Below are positions 10,442 to 22,902 of a stretch of 64,000 nt of DNA, in pieces; position 1 is the stretch's first letter, and every line of letters starts with the position of its first letter. Position numbers and translations under genes: made by a program. Origin of the DNA: Madurella fahalii (lineage: Eukaryota; Ascomycota; Sordariomycetes; Sordariales). The DNA lies in assembly GCA_029876055.1 (NCBI GenBank), contig CM056876.1, positions 1,054,001 to 1,118,000 on the forward strand, written 5' to 3'. The notes beneath the pieces are model-generated. The model saw only the letters and a list, made by a program, of their open reading frames with translations. It was not told the DNA's origin and did no database searches.

Positions 10442-11067
10442 GCTGTGTGTCTGGCTGTGATAAATGAATATAAGCGGAGCGGCTGAACGATCTCTGAAAC
10501 GATGGAGTGCGGGAAAGGTGTACGGTCACACTTTGTGAGGAGGAGTGGGTCGATAACCGAGAATGAGTACGAACTGTCAGTAATTACGCAACTACCCGTA
10601 ATACATACAGTACCTTACCTATGTACATGTTCATGTAGGTAAGTACCACCGAAATATAGGTACCCAGGGAGATAGCTGCTGTAAGATCTGCTCATCATTT
10701 ATGAAGTTTTAAAAAGACGTTTAGTACTAGTAATCTAAAGATCTTAGGATGGTATGGCGCAAGCCGCCAGCAGCATATGGGAACAAGCGCACGACTCCAT
10801 TATTCAAACCGACCTCCAAGTACTTCGTACTCCAAAAAGAGCCTGACACGGCCCCGATCCCACACTTGGCGCTCTGCTTGCAAACTTGACCTCTGCTGGA
10901 TCCGGTCGGGAGATCCGTGCGTCTAAAAAGTGCCTCAGGGGAAAATTCGGGCCGCATTGGGTCAAGGTGGCTCCCACTTCATCCAGCCATCACCGCTGCT
11001 CGCATTCCCGAGCTTTTCTTACTCAACCTAGTCAGTTGAACCCGTCCAAACTGGCCTCTATATCACT
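10442..11067. other. upstream region of the HET-domain gene
   Basis: No gene is seen. An AT-rich piece with repeated TAGGTA/TACCTA-like words lies at 10570-10740. The rest is the presumed promoter of the HET-domain gene. Confidence 0.4.
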
Positions 11068-13679
11068 ATGTCAAACTCAACAACCACGGACAATGGCGCA
11101 TCTGCTTCCGGATCGAGCAGTACCAAACGTGGTCGAGCTTGCGAAAGATGTCTTGTTTTGGGGGAGACCGACGGTGTCTTCGCAGGACCTTGGGGTCTAT
11201 CATTCGAGGAGCGCGCGTCCATACTAGGGCTCCAGAATTTTACTGAGCACCCTAGCCTTAAGGCATGGAAATGGTATCCTCTCGGCTACGGATTTACGGA
11301 TAGTTTCCCAGGCCTCCCTATTCTCGGTGCATCTGCGCGCGAAGGATGCCAATTTTGCATGCGTCTGAGATTTGCCCTTCGCTCAGAGGAGTTTGCCCGC
11401 GTATCACAGGAAGAACGGAATCGGAGCGGCGTTGTCAATATCGAGATGTCCATATGAGCTAAAGGCTCCTCCGAATGCGGTACCTCGGATCCTGTTGTCA
11501 GCTTTCTCGAGGTAATCGCAAACATGGCAGGTAAGTCAGCTCGGGTCCCTGCTGAACTGCTGTCCGTACCTATGGATTGCTTGGGACTTGGATTAAGCTA
11601 ACTTCTACTTCCATTGGCAGGCAACCAGCATCGGATTCTCTTCCCAATTGAAGCAGGCGGAGGTCAGTTCCATGTTTCCTGCCGCCTTTGGAGCTCGGAA
11701 GATGAATGCTGATTTTCAGCTAAGGTAAAGATCTCCGAAGCTCTCCCACAAATGGTCCAGAATATATGGACCAAGCCGATATTGACTGGACGCTCGAAAG
11801 GCTGAACCAATGCGAACAGCACAGCCATGTCATCATGGATCAGCCGTTCTGTCCAACAAGGCTCATAGATGTCCGCGAAGGGTCCCTAAGACTGGCACTC
11901 CGAGAAGAAGTCCTCAAATCCCTGCCTGGCACCGACCACCCGCAGTACACGGCGTTGAGCTATGTCTGGGGTCCGCCGACAGAAGCACGCCTCCAGCTGA
12001 AGACGGATTCGAACAACCTACTCGAGAGGCGTGCAGGAATCAACGAGGATGATCTGACTGCGGCCGTCCGAGATGCTGTGCGGGTTACCAGGGCACTATC
12101 CATTCCGTACTTGTGGGTCGATGCCTTGTGCATTCTCCAGGACATGTCAGAGAACAAGGATTGGGAGAGAGAATGCACGGTAATGGACAAGATCTACGGG
12201 AACGCCAAGCTCACCATCTGTGCCGCGACCTCGAGGTCATGCAATGATGGGTTCCTGAGTCGGCAAACTTGGATGCCTGCTCTCCGGATTCCGTTCCAAT
12301 CACTCAGCAAGTCACCGACACCTTACGACACATACCGCCTACAGTCCTTTGTGGTCGACTCGAGGAAACTATACCTGCCAGCTTCTATTGAAGAATGCAA
12401 TACATGGGAAAGTCAGTGGTGCAAAAGAGGATGGACTTTCCAGGAGAGGGTTCTATCGACTCGTTGCCTCACATTCGGCTGGTTGGGCTTGATGTTCAGC
12501 TGTCCTACATCCCAACAGATCCAGAACGGCGTTTGCCGCCCTGATCCGTCAAGCTTCCGGTTCGGCAAATACATCGATTCAACTGCTTTGGACAAGGACG
12601 CAATTACCCGGCGATCTGAAATTTACAGAGCATGGGCTGTCGGTGTGATTCCAGATTACAGTCTGCGTCGAAGCGGTTCTGGGCTTAGTCGCATCACCGA
12701 TTGCCTTCCTGCACTCGCAGGACTGGCAGCCAAGTTCTCCCATATTCTCGGCGTCCCGGAGAGCGAATACGTGGCCGGTCTATGGCAGCAGGATTTGTTC
12801 CGCAGCCTCATCTGGACCGTGGAACAAGAGAATCAAACGGAACCTCCTAGTTTCTCGCATCTGTTGAAGCAACTAACACATAAGCCCAGCATTGCGCCAT
12901 CATGGTCGTGGGCGAGCTGGGCCATGGCACACTCTAGGTTAAGCCTCTCTGACTACTGGCCAGGAAAGGTGGAGGTGCTTGGTTATACACTACAACGCTT
13001 GGTGTCATTTCGACCGGAGTGTAAGATAGCGGCCTCGACCGCACCACACGGGGACAGCCACTTTGGCGAGATATCCGGTGGCTTCCTGCGGGTGACGACA
13101 AAGATGCGTGCACTACCATCGCACCCTCTAACTCGCAAGCAGATGCTGGTTGACGCGGACGAGCTGGTGAGCGGGCATAAGACTGTCTATCCTAATTATA
13201 GATATATCGCTATGTGCATGTTCGACTGGAGCGACGACTGGATTGGGTTGGCAACAAGATGGAGGAATGCTGGCATTCCTCGTGAGCCATACAATTTTGT
13301 AACAATGATACTCCTGGGGAGCGCAGAACTCGCCATCCAGTGCCCTGAGCATCCGCCCGTCAAGATGGAAGACAAAGCCTTGGAGACACGGGACAATGAG
13401 ACAGGTAGCAATGCTGGAAAGAGCACTGTTACCAGTACGGAAGACGGCGGTGAAGGGGTAAAGAAATCGTCTCAAGACGGTACAAAAGACTCGAACTCGG
13501 AGCTGGACTGGGATGCAGACACTGAGATTCCGGAGGATAGCTGCTACAAAGAAGGAGATAGGTGTGCTTATGGATTGCTTGTGATTCCGACCCGTGGACA
13601 GCGGGGAAAATATCACCGGGTCGGGGTGTTCTTCTCTGAGCCTCGGGGGTGTGGGGACTACAATCTTTCCAAAGTCTGA
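11068..13679 (+). CDS. HET-domain (heterokaryon incompatibility) protein with an in-frame TGA
   Basis: HET-domain proteins act in non-self recognition and programmed cell death on hyphal fusion. Exons 11068-11530, 11621-11662 and 11725-13679 join in frame to 819 codons. Intron 1 has GTAAGT and TTGGCAG ends. Intron 2 starts GTCAGT and must end at CTAAG to keep frame; the nearer CAG is only about 7 nt past the CTGAT branch. The HET domain starts at about residue 243 with YTALSYVWG and continues through IPYLWVDALCILQD. The N-terminus has paired cysteines (CERC, GCQFC) typical of one HET subgroup. The C-terminus is acidic and Ser/Thr-rich. Codon 130 (11455-11457) is TGA in the middle of otherwise continuous, family-like sequence. 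No intron of the right phase removes it. The copy is therefore either inactive or expressed from a later ATG such as 11766. Confidence 0.8.
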
Positions 13680-13727
13680 CGGACATCACTGTAGAGTTAG
13701 TTTAGCACTCTATGCTCGATATACCTT

Positions 13728-14282
13728 CATTCCCGATTTACAGAAATTCGGGATGACTACAACGCCTTATATAGTAGTAGCAAGCAGGAACTGCGACTAG
13801 AATGGCCAGGTCCCGAAGTCGTCTATGCTTTGGTCCGGATAGCTGTTCCGCTTTTCATTTTTGCAGCCACTGTTTATCGTTTTATCCAGGAACCGGGATG
13901 GGAACCCCCCGCCGACAGCTAGCAGAAGTTCTGCAATACCAGTCAAGGACCCATCAATCCGAGATCGACAAATTAGACACGACTTACCGCGCAGCCCTTA
14001 ATCGGTTACTTGTAGGTCCTGCAGCAGCCAAACGATCTATTGTAGGCAGATCTCGCGCCGTTGTAGGTTCCATTATACTCCTCGCTGAACCGCTCTCAAT
14101 ACGATCCTTAGCCAGGCTTCTTAATATTTCATAGGACATCGTTTTTTTACCGGCTCCTGCCACTCTACTCTGTTCTTAGCGTACCTGCCTCTACCAAATC
14201 TCCAGCCAGGACGTTCCATCTATCGTTCCGCGACTTCCTCATTGATCCCGATAAGGCCAATGAACAAGAAAAGCACCCATGA
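13728..14282 (+). pseudogene. remnant of a NACHT/STAND NLR gene
   Basis: Three segments in different frames match the region after the NACHT ATPase of fungal NLRs (HET-E/NWD type). 13728-13922 gives TEIRDDYNALY and VPLFIFAATVYRFIQEPGWE. About 13905-14134 gives TPRRQLAEVLQYQ and AVVGSIILLAEPLSIRSLAR. About 14160-14282 gives SVLSVPASTKSPARTFHLSF and RDFLIDPDKAN. They are collinear but broken by stops and frameshifts. The P-loop and the C-terminal repeat domain are missing. The family assignment rests on remembered conserved wording of this region, which is strong here. The fragment sits directly downstream of the HET-domain gene on the same strand. Confidence 0.7.
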
Positions 14283-14612
14283 GTGTCTGGCGGTCTGGTG
14301 TTAAGGAGAGCTCAAAGGGGCAAAAAATGGGTCAGTAGTCCGAGCTTTACCCCCAGACTTGTATCCGCGGCGAAACCCGCCGTTCTTTTGCCGTGGTCCG
14401 TGGTCCGTGGCCTGTGCCCCGTGGTCCGTGCTCCCCACCTGGCTTGTGGGTCTCGGAAAAGCAAGCACTGACGTCGGCATCGCAAGCCTGGCGCTGCCGA
14501 GAGCTTCAATTGACTCGGATCACTTACTCTCAAAATTTCACCAACCACCCCGCCGCTGGGTTCCCCTCAATCCAATCTAGACAAAAGGCAAATGTGAGGT
14601 TGCCGGCCGACA
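14283..14612. other. promoter region of the stomatin-like gene
   Basis: No gene is seen. A short imperfect GGTCCGT-type repeat lies at about 14394-14430. Confidence 0.4.
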
Positions 14613-15963
14613 ATGTCGCTCACCACAGCTAAGAGGGCCGTCGTGCCAGCGATACGCGCGGGCCTTTTCGTATCTTCTCGATCGCCGCGAACTCTCCTCC
14701 CGGCAGCGACTCTCACTCTCTCCAAGACCACAGCAGCAACTCCGGTCGCAAGGAGGATAAACGACGCGCAATGCCGGAACTTTCACAATACCCCCCAGAA
14801 CGCCTCCCCGAGCACCATCGGTCCCGGCCCCTTCCCCATGCCGCCGACCTACTTCCAAAAGTCGGCCTCGCTGCCCATGAACACCATTATCCGCTTCGTG
14901 CCACAGCAAACAGCCTGGATCGTCGAGCGCATGGGCAAGTTCAACCGTATCCTTCAGCCCGGTCTGGCCATCCTGATCCCCTTCCTCGACCGCATCGCCT
15001 ACGTCAAGTCTCTCAAGGAAGTCGCCATTGAGATCCCGTCGCAGTCGGCCATCACAGCCGACAACGTGACCCTCGAGCTCGACGGCGTTCTCTACACGCG
15101 GGTCTTTGACGCTTACAAGGCGAGGTGCGTCCCGTTCCCTCCCCTCTCTTTACCCACCTCCACCCCCAGCCGGGCGCATCTCCGCATTCGCCACTAACAT
15201 GGTCTCTCCGTCTTCCCCCATGAATAGCTACGGCGTCGAAGACGCCGAGTACGCCATCTCGCAGCTGGCGCAGACGACGATGCGGTCCGAGATCGGGCAG
15301 CTGACGCTGGACCACGTGCTCAAGGAGCGGGCGGCGCTCAACACCAACATCACGGCGGCCATCAACGAGGCGGCGCAGGCGTGGGGGGTGACGTGCCTGC
15401 GGTACGAGATCCGCGACATCCACGCGCCCAAGCCCGTCGTCGAGGCCATGCACCGCCAGGTGACGGCGGAGCGGTCCAAGCGCGCCGAGATCCTCGACTC
15501 GGAGGGCCAGCGCCAGAGCGCCATCAACATCGCCGAGGGCCACAAGCAGAGCGCCATCCTCGCCAGCGAGGCCGTCCGCGCCCAAAAGATCAACCAGGCC
15601 GCCGGCGAGGCCGAGGCCATCCTCCTGCGCGCCAAGGCCACCGCCGCCGGCATCGACGCCGTCGCGAGGGCCATCGCCGAAGGGCGGGATGCCGCCCAGG
15701 GCGCCCTCAGCCTGTCGGTTGCCGAGAAGTACGTCGACGCCTTCGCCAAGCTGGCCAAGGAGGGCACGGCCGTGGTAGTGCCCGGGAATGTGGGGGATAT
15801 CGGTGGCATGATTGCTACGGCGTTGAGTGTTTACGGCAAGGTGGGCGGCGCGCAGGCCCAGACCATGGCGAAGCAGATACTTGAGAAGGGGAACGTGATT
15901 GAGACGGGCGTGGCGGATGCTCCGGCGACAACCAGCGGTACCGCGTCGGAGAAGTCGGATTAG
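14613..15963 (+). CDS. mitochondrial stomatin-like protein 2 (SPFH/band 7)
   Basis: This is a scaffold of the inner mitochondrial membrane. Relatives of SLP-2 organise cardiolipin-rich domains and assist protease and respiratory-complex stability. Exons 14613-15124 and 15228-15963 give 415 residues. The 103-bp intron has GTGCGT, ACTAAC and AATAG signals. Residues 1 to about 55 are basic and hydroxylated without acid, as for a matrix presequence. The SPFH core follows (FVPQQTAWIVERMGKFNRI, then VTLELDGVLYTRVFDAYKA, then SYGVEDAEYAISQLAQTTMR). A long Ala/Glu-rich helix (SKRAEILDSEGQRQSAIN) and the conserved C-terminal helix (LSVAEKYVDAFAKLAKEGT) complete the stomatin-2 layout. It is convergent with MON2, 269 bp apart. 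Confidence 0.95.
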
Positions 15964-16232
15964 AAGGCCACGAGGACAATGCGGGGGGGCGGCTGGCGAT
16001 GAGAGCTAAGTTCGAGCAAACGGACGCACAACACGGTGTAACATATATTGTCTCATCATTCTCGGCCCCGGGGCGGACTCTAAAAAAAAAAGGAACCCAT
16101 AGGCACGGCGTCGACGAAGGAGTCAAGTTCTTGAACCACTCAGTGTATTCTATTTTAGACCAAAACCAGACAACGCTCACAAGCCAGCATCATTACGAAC
16201 TGCAAAATCTAAAACACCCGTAGAATTCTCAC

Positions 16233-19200
16233 TCATGCCCCAAACCCAAACTCCCCTCCCACAACATCTAGCGCCTCTCTCAGCAAACTCAACACCTTGT
16301 CGTCCCCGGAGGTCCCCGCCACCTGCACGGCGCTGACCAGCAGAGGGTATAACCGCAGCAGGTGCTTCCTCGTTTCGCTCTCCACGTTGGGCGCGTCCGG
16401 TATCGCCTCGGGCTCGGACCGCAGGCCCACCAGACACCGCAGGATCCGGACCAGCTCCTTGCGCTGCGAGAGCGGCTGCGGCATGCGGCCCCGCAGCGGC
16501 TGGTCGGCCACGTACCCCCTGAGCGACAGCGCGCAGCGGAGGATGAGGTACGGCGCGGCCGTCCGGGCGAGGCGGACGTGCAGCTCGTGGACGGGCTCCT
16601 CGTTCTTACTACGAGTAGTAGCGCTGCTGCTCTTGTTGTGACTTGGGGGGAGCGACATGGGCTTGTTGGGCAGGCGCGGGGTGGGCGGCTCGATCTGGAT
16701 GGACGGCGTCGTGACCGTCTCGTCGTGGGCTTCGACGAGCGAGAAGAGCTCGTCCAGACACACCTCGCTCATAAGGCTTCGCTTGGTAGGCGGGGGGTCG
16801 ATAGTGCGGCCATTGCGTTGTTTGTAAAATGAGCGTAGGCCCATCGAGTTGGCACCGCTGTCGCTGTAGATTATGGATGCCTCGGCTGGGGCCGGGGGAT
16901 GGATGATTGACGTGCGGAAGAGGGCCTCGGCGTAGGTCTTTCTGGTAGAATCGAGGATGACTTCTGCGCCGAGCGACGGAATGATGAGCTCGCGCAGTCT
17001 CCGGAACGAAGAGATGTCAAACTCCTGGTCATTCATGATATCGCTTGTTGCTGCGGATGCAGCGTCTAGGTCAGCGCTGATGATGCCGTTCGCGATAGAG
17101 ACTATGATATGCCAGATGGTCTGGACCGTCTCCCGCGGCAACTCCATCGTTCGGAAATGGGGGAGCGTCGTCTCGAGAACAGCCAAGGCCGACTTCGTCG
17201 CTACTCTCCACGGCTGAACGGACTTCGTGACAGTCGTAAACTGGTACTTGAGCAAGATTGGTTTAGCGAGGGCGGATAGTGCTGCAGCAAATGCCGCCGT
17301 CTCGAAAATGTCTCGCTCCGAGGCATTCGCCACTATTAGGGACTGAAGAATCGACATGCTCTCCTTAGACATGGCGACATATGTGCGCTTCTCTGCTGCC
17401 GCCTTGGCCGGGTCTTCTTGCGCAAAGGCCAGGGAGACAAACTCGGCAACTTGTGTGATCATGGCGGAAGGGACGCCGTGCAATTCGGTGCGCACCATGC
17501 GGAAGACCTCGAGGATCTTGCCCTGCAGCGGTGTGACATACTCGGTGTCGCTCGAGTATGCGCCTGGCGTTGCGTGTTGCATAGCGTCGCGGAGGAGGGT
17601 GAGCATCCGGCGCACGCGCTCAACGCTAAAGTCTGTCTGGATCAGCCCGTAGAGCTCCAGCAATGCCTCGACCCACAGAACGAGGCATTTCTGGTTGTCT
17701 GATGATTTGTCGTCTTTCCCGTCTCTGGGAACTGGGATGCCCTGAGACCACAGATCCCACGCTAGGTCGATGCTATCTTTGCCAACGCTGGGTCGGTCTT
17801 GTTCTGCACATCTGTGGAGAATATCCCGAAGGGCACTATAGGTGCCGGCGTTGATGTCCAGGATCTGAAGACCCAAGAGCGTCCGTAAATGCCCAATTAG
17901 ATCCTTCCATATCGCGGGAAAACTCCGGTGGGCGGCGAGCACATGGAGGTATGATGTGAAAAGGTCCGACAGTCCTTGTATGACCACAATTGCCGTTTCC
18001 TTCCACTCCTCCCGACCCTTGTCCTCGGTGGAAGGACCTATGAGGGATCGCAACTCGCACTCAACCGAGGAGAGAAGGCTGAAGATTACAGCCTTCATGC
18101 AAATAGACCATGCTTCAGGGCTGAGGCTGTCACCGTACGCAGACATTATCCGCATCAGGGTTTGGATGGCGCCTATCGGGTTAGCTTGTGGGTGAAGCAG
18201 GGACAAAACGCAGACCAACTCACTATTTCTCAGCTCCAGCCTCTGATCCGTAGCAACTGACGTGAGCCTCAGGAGGAGGAGCATCCACAGCGCCGCGCCC
18301 GACCCCTTATGGAAAGGCTCCGCTGCCAGTTTAACCAAGGATTGATCCCCAGACTCTTGAATCATGTCTTCGGTAATGGACATGGACTTGCTCTTACCGG
18401 AGAGGAAATCGGAAATCGCCCAGAAAAAGGTGACAGTCTGTTGACGGTCAGCGGCATACGTATTAGCATTAAGACCGACTTACCGTCAAGGCCACGTTCA
18501 GTTCATCGTCTTGCGTGCAGAATTTGTACAGGGTATCGACAAGGTTGAGAAAGCATGCGTTAGGTAGGGAAGGCAAAAAGTCGGAGCATATCAACTGGAG
18601 TGAAGCAAAGGACGGGCGAATGAGCTTGACGGCGCGTGTCAGAAGCACGGTCCGTTGCGCTGGATTATCCTGCTTCGCAGTTATGCTCAGGTTCCGGCTG
18701 ATAAAGATGGTGTCGATAATCTCAAACGTCAACTCCCACCCGCTCACCAACGACTCGCCGCAGTTCTCAAGCAGACTCTTGAGACCCTCTAGAATTATCT
18801 TGTGAATGTCCACGTCGGTGGCATGGTTTGTGACAGACACTTCACGATTCGGCGCCTGCAGCGGAACGAGAGAGTCACGAAAGGCCTCGAGAAGTCGCCT
18901 CTGAATCTGGCCCCGCGCCTCCTCCGGTTGAGATGTAACCGCGTTTGCCTCCTCGAGGAGGATGTGTACCAGCGTTTCCGCTGCACGTGCTCTGACTGGA
19001 GCAGTATTAGATGTGGAACTCAAAGCGTTGACCAGCTCAGCCGTCAACGGCGTCCAGCCTGATACATCCGGCTCGTATGACAACAGCCGTTCGATGTTTA
19101 TCGAGGCAAGATCGCCTAATTTGGCCAAGGCAAACTGATTTTCCTGGTTAGGTCCTGTGAGAGGCGATGAAGAGACACTCATGACCCTTTTGCCGGGAAG

Positions 19201-21831
19201 GGCTTGCGTCTTAGGCCCAGCAGTGGAAGGCGGTGACTGAGAACGGCTGCTAGGTTCGGAGGGATGCTGACCGCGTCGCTCGAGCAGCTTGCATACCGCT
19301 CCCACGACCTCGACAAAGGCCGGATTCGGAAAGTCAACGGTACTCTCGAAAAGACGGGATGCTGCTACCTCGACGGCTCGAATCTCCGTATTAAAGTTTG
19401 CAAGCAGGGCGCTCGCTTCCTTCTCAGCTTGTGGATCTGGGCCTTTTGCCGCCATCGGTGTCCTTCCCGCGGCCTTACCAGTCGAAAACATGACAAAGTC
19501 AGCTTGCTGGAGAGTCTCCAAGACGATACTCCAGGACGACGCTAGGGTCGGACCAAGGGCAATCCCGAGGTTGAGAAGGGCTCTTAGACACAGCAGATTC
19601 CTAGTATTAAGGGAAGTAGCATTCCAGTCGAATGACTGCTGCCTTTGCTTCTCGGCACCAACACCAGTCGGGCTTACGAGGCTGTCGACACTGAGGAGCC
19701 CGCGGGCGTTATTGAAGATACCACCAGATGCCTCGGCGGCGGGCGTGGAGAGAGGCCGCGCAGGCGCGTTCAGGCAGGCAGTCAGAACATTTGGTGGGAC
19801 GGCGGCTTTCCCCAATGTTGTCAGAAAGGCATCTCGGGGCGTGGCGAGTTGCAATAGTCCGGCAACGTGGGCGAACTTCTGGAATGCCCGGACAAGGCCA
19901 TGGTAATATTCTGAGTCTAGAGCGGCATATAGAAAAGTCGAGCACGTTGCGAGAATAGCAGGCCAGCACTCGTCGATAAAGGCAGCACAAACCTTGACTT
20001 CCTCGTAGAGGGGGTGGCTTTCGAGGGTCAAGGGGTTGACAGGCACCGGGTTTCTCTTGAACGAGGCCGCCCGTTCCAAGGGCTTGTCGGCTGGCTCGTC
20101 AGATTGCGGCGCGGGCGAGTCACGGCCAGCTTCCTGCTTTGCGCCCCGTTTTCTCCGGCCGTCGCTCGGGACAGTCAGGGGAAGGATAAACTTGGCAAGG
20201 CCTTCGGACAGGGACGTGATGCAGGCGAGGGTAAGGCTGTAGACATACGATTCGGGAATCGTAGGAGGGTCTGTTTTGTCGAGTTGATCGATGCAGGGAA
20301 CACGCATGGTGCTCCACTGAGTGCTGATTCCAGTGTTGTGCCCATCGGAGCCAGCGCTCGATATGATACCAGTGGTCTCGAGCATCACCTGGTCGGTCGA
20401 TGCCCCGACGCCAGCGTAGGGGTTAGCCACAGGAATGGCGGACTGATGTCCTAGGCCAATGACTGCTGGCTTCTCTGTGCTCACGCGGACAAAGGTGGCT
20501 GTCAGATTTTTCAGGATGTTCTTTTGGCCCTCCTTCGCATCGAAGAGCATGAAGATACGCCTGAGTAACGCGTGGTCGGCGAAAAGGCCCCTAAACACTT
20601 CCATGCACAGCGAACGTTTCCATAAGGCGGTGTCTTGATCCAGGAGCTGCGTCAAGATATCGAGCGCATCCCCGCTCTCGGAAGGAAGAAGGGAAAGGTG
20701 GCGTCGAAGAAGCGTGTACAGTATCCGGACGAGTCGAACGCTAGTTGCGAAGTTCGGTCTTCCGCGGAGCGCACTGATGAGGAAGGGCATCACTCTCATC
20801 CGCAAGATGTCGGTTTGCTCAGGATGCATTGGGAAGATGGCAGCGTGGTTGGTGAGAACAGACTCTATTAGCTCGAGACCAAACGTTTGCAGGAGGCCAG
20901 AGACCCGCAGATATTCAGGCCGTTGCCCCTCGGTCAGCAGGCAAATGTCGTTGAAGACCTAGATAAGTTAATACGCGACTGAGAAGGACTGCTGTAGAGA
21001 GGCCTTACCCTGTAAGCATCCATGGCCGCGGCCTTGAGCGGCACGGTGCCATTTCGGAGGGGAACTTCTCCGACATTGGGCGAGTCGGCACCTGATTCTA
21101 CCAGATGTGTTAGAAACCCAACATCAGACACGAGGGTCAAAGCAAGTCGTCACTCACTATCCTCAACAACGACTTTGTCGAACACTGAAACTACCAGCTG
21201 CTGAAGTGTGGCGGCAGATGTATTGTTGACAATGGCATTTTTGCTGGACTGCAGAATGAAACAAACGTTCAGGGCAGTCACCAAGAGTTGGCCTTTCACA
21301 TCAGCAGAGTAGTTGGAGAGCAGCGACGGAAGCGCTTGGAGGATTTTGAGTTGCACATCGAGACCGGCTGACGTGGCCTGCTGTAGGGCCTCGAGGACCT
21401 GGCTCAACCTGGACCTCGGGAGCGCGCGGGCAACGATAAGGCGCTGAAGACAGACGATGGCAATAGCAGTAAACTTGACATTCTTCGTGCCGCAGGCAAT
21501 GATAAAGGGGTTGACAAAGTTGGGCCGTTGGGCGAGTTCTGGCACTGTGTAAGCTCGGTGCCACGGCGGGACGGCGACGACATTGCGCATCCGAGAGCGA
21601 CCCCAACATACCATCAGATATCTGGGCCTCAGATTGTGTTCTCAAACCTCTGAGTTCATCTAGCGATTTTTCGGCAGCCTGTCTGCAGCGTGAGACATAG
21701 TGAACAACGTTTTCTGGGCTTGGACTGTGAAGAGTGCGGGTCCGGGTACGTACCTGGCGAAGGTCGTTGTGCTTCCTCTTGCTCTCCTGGATGAGGTTGG
21801 CGAGCTCGGTCGCTAGAAGCTGGGACGTCAT
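16233..21831 (-). CDS. MON2: MON2 homologue, endosome-Golgi trafficking scaffold
   Basis: MON2 is a large Sec7-family-like protein without the GEF domain. It works with Dopey/DOP1 and the flippase Neo1 at the late Golgi and endosomes. Six exons are predicted: 21831-21754, 21678-21612, 21544-21158, 21097-21009, 20958-18484 and 18437-16233. All junctions keep frame and give 1766 residues, close to other fungal MON2. Typical pieces are the N-terminal DCB-like stretch (SLDELRGLRTQ, RPNFVNPFIIACGTKNVKF), ALQQATSAGLDVQLKILQ, and the HDS-type helical repeats. Most of the length is alpha-solenoid. The start codon lies 406 bp from the divergent UEV gene, so both may share a promoter. Confidence 0.9.
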
Positions 21832-22237
21832 ATTTTCATCTCACAGTCTTCGGTTTACGGCGCCCGCATCACAGTCCTGAAGCCCCGTGTTGAGTCCGGA
21901 AAACAGGGGTTGGTTACTGTAAATGGGTGTTGTGGAAGGAAGCAGATGGACTGGACCAACAGCTGCTGCAATTCCCCCATTGAGTGTTTCTGCCAAGCAT
22001 GCGCATGGATGACATAATGCGGCAGAATGGCCACACCGCCCGTCAGCCCCTCCAGGCGCACCGCGCAGCTGACTCCTTGGCAAGCCCCTCCCCCACCCCT
22101 CCCGGCTGCTGCCGTCGTTTGCCCAACCCAGTCTTGATTTATCGCGTACAGTCGCTGTGCAAAACAACGCACGTCGAGCCGCCGGTTCGCCCCCTTCCAC
22201 CGCTATCCCAAGTACGGCGTCCCCGCAGCGAAGAGTC
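21832..22237. promoter_or_regulatory. shared divergent promoter of MON2 and the UEV gene
   Basis: The two start codons face away from each other across 406 bp. The minus-strand frames of up to 179 codons over this interval lack support and read across the UEV first exon, so I treat them as shadows. Confidence 0.5.
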
Positions 22238-22902
22238 ATGGCGGTCGCGCAGGTTCCGAGGAATTTTAAGCTCCTGGCGGAGCTGGAGAAGGGAGAGAAG
22301 GGCATGGGCGCTGGTAAGCTGCTGCGTCCTCCTCGGGACCCCCAGCTCTCAGAAACGCATTGACTGGTCATGTTGCGCAATGTAGGTGCTTGCTCATACG
22401 GTCTAGAGGACCCCGAGGATATCTATATGACACACTGGAGAGGGACCATCTGGGGTCCTCCGCATGTAAGTGGCGCTCCCTAGGTCGCTTCCTCTGCCGC
22501 GCCCATTGCCTAATGGCTCGGTGACGCAGGGTAACCACGAGAACCGGATTTACGAGCTCAAGATGGAGTGTGGCCCCAACTATCCCAAAGAGCCGCCCCT
22601 GATCCATTTCGTCAGCCAAATCAACCTCCCTGGCGTGGATCCGACCGATGGCAGAGTCGACAATAACGCGGTGGCCATTCTCCGTGATTGGACCCGGATC
22701 GCTACCGAGCTCGCAAAGAACCCCCGGCCGAAGGAGGACCCCTTGAGTCTGGAAGCGGCGCTCATCGCGATAAGGAAGTAAGCGGCATTGTCCAAGACTC
22801 GGTCGGACGAGAGAACAGCGCTGACCTTGGATCAGATTCATGGACGAGAACAAGAAGATGCCACAGCCACCCGAGGGTGCCAAGTACGAGGTTTACAAAT
22901 GA
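22238..22902 (+). CDS. MMS2: ubiquitin-conjugating enzyme variant MMS2
   Basis: Mms2 pairs with Ubc13 to build Lys63-linked ubiquitin chains on PCNA in error-free post-replication repair. Four exons (22238-22313, 22386-22465, 22530-22777, 22836-22902) have consensus GTAAG donors and give 156 residues. The UEV fold is evident from PRNFKLLAELEKGEKG, GLEDPEDIYMTHWRGTIWGP, and the strand-turn YELKMECGPNYPKEPP. The active-site cysteine of true E2s is absent: the region reads DNNAVAILRDWTR where an E2 would carry the Cys. The C-terminus FMDENKKMPQPPEGAKY is the usual Mms2 ending. Confidence 0.95.

Noticed and set aside
14394..14430. GGTCCGT repeat as a regulatory array
   Set aside because: Only a few imperfect units, so it is treated as simple sequence in the promoter of the stomatin-like gene.
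15052..15809. Minus-strand frames of 177 and 193 codons over the stomatin gene
   Set aside because: They are antisense to the stomatin-like SPFH exon, which has strong homology and correct splicing.
21841..22380. 179-codon minus frame between MON2 and MMS2
   Set aside because: It overlaps the MMS2 first exon, has no splice or motif support, and is Gly/Arg/Ala-rich as expected of a shadow.
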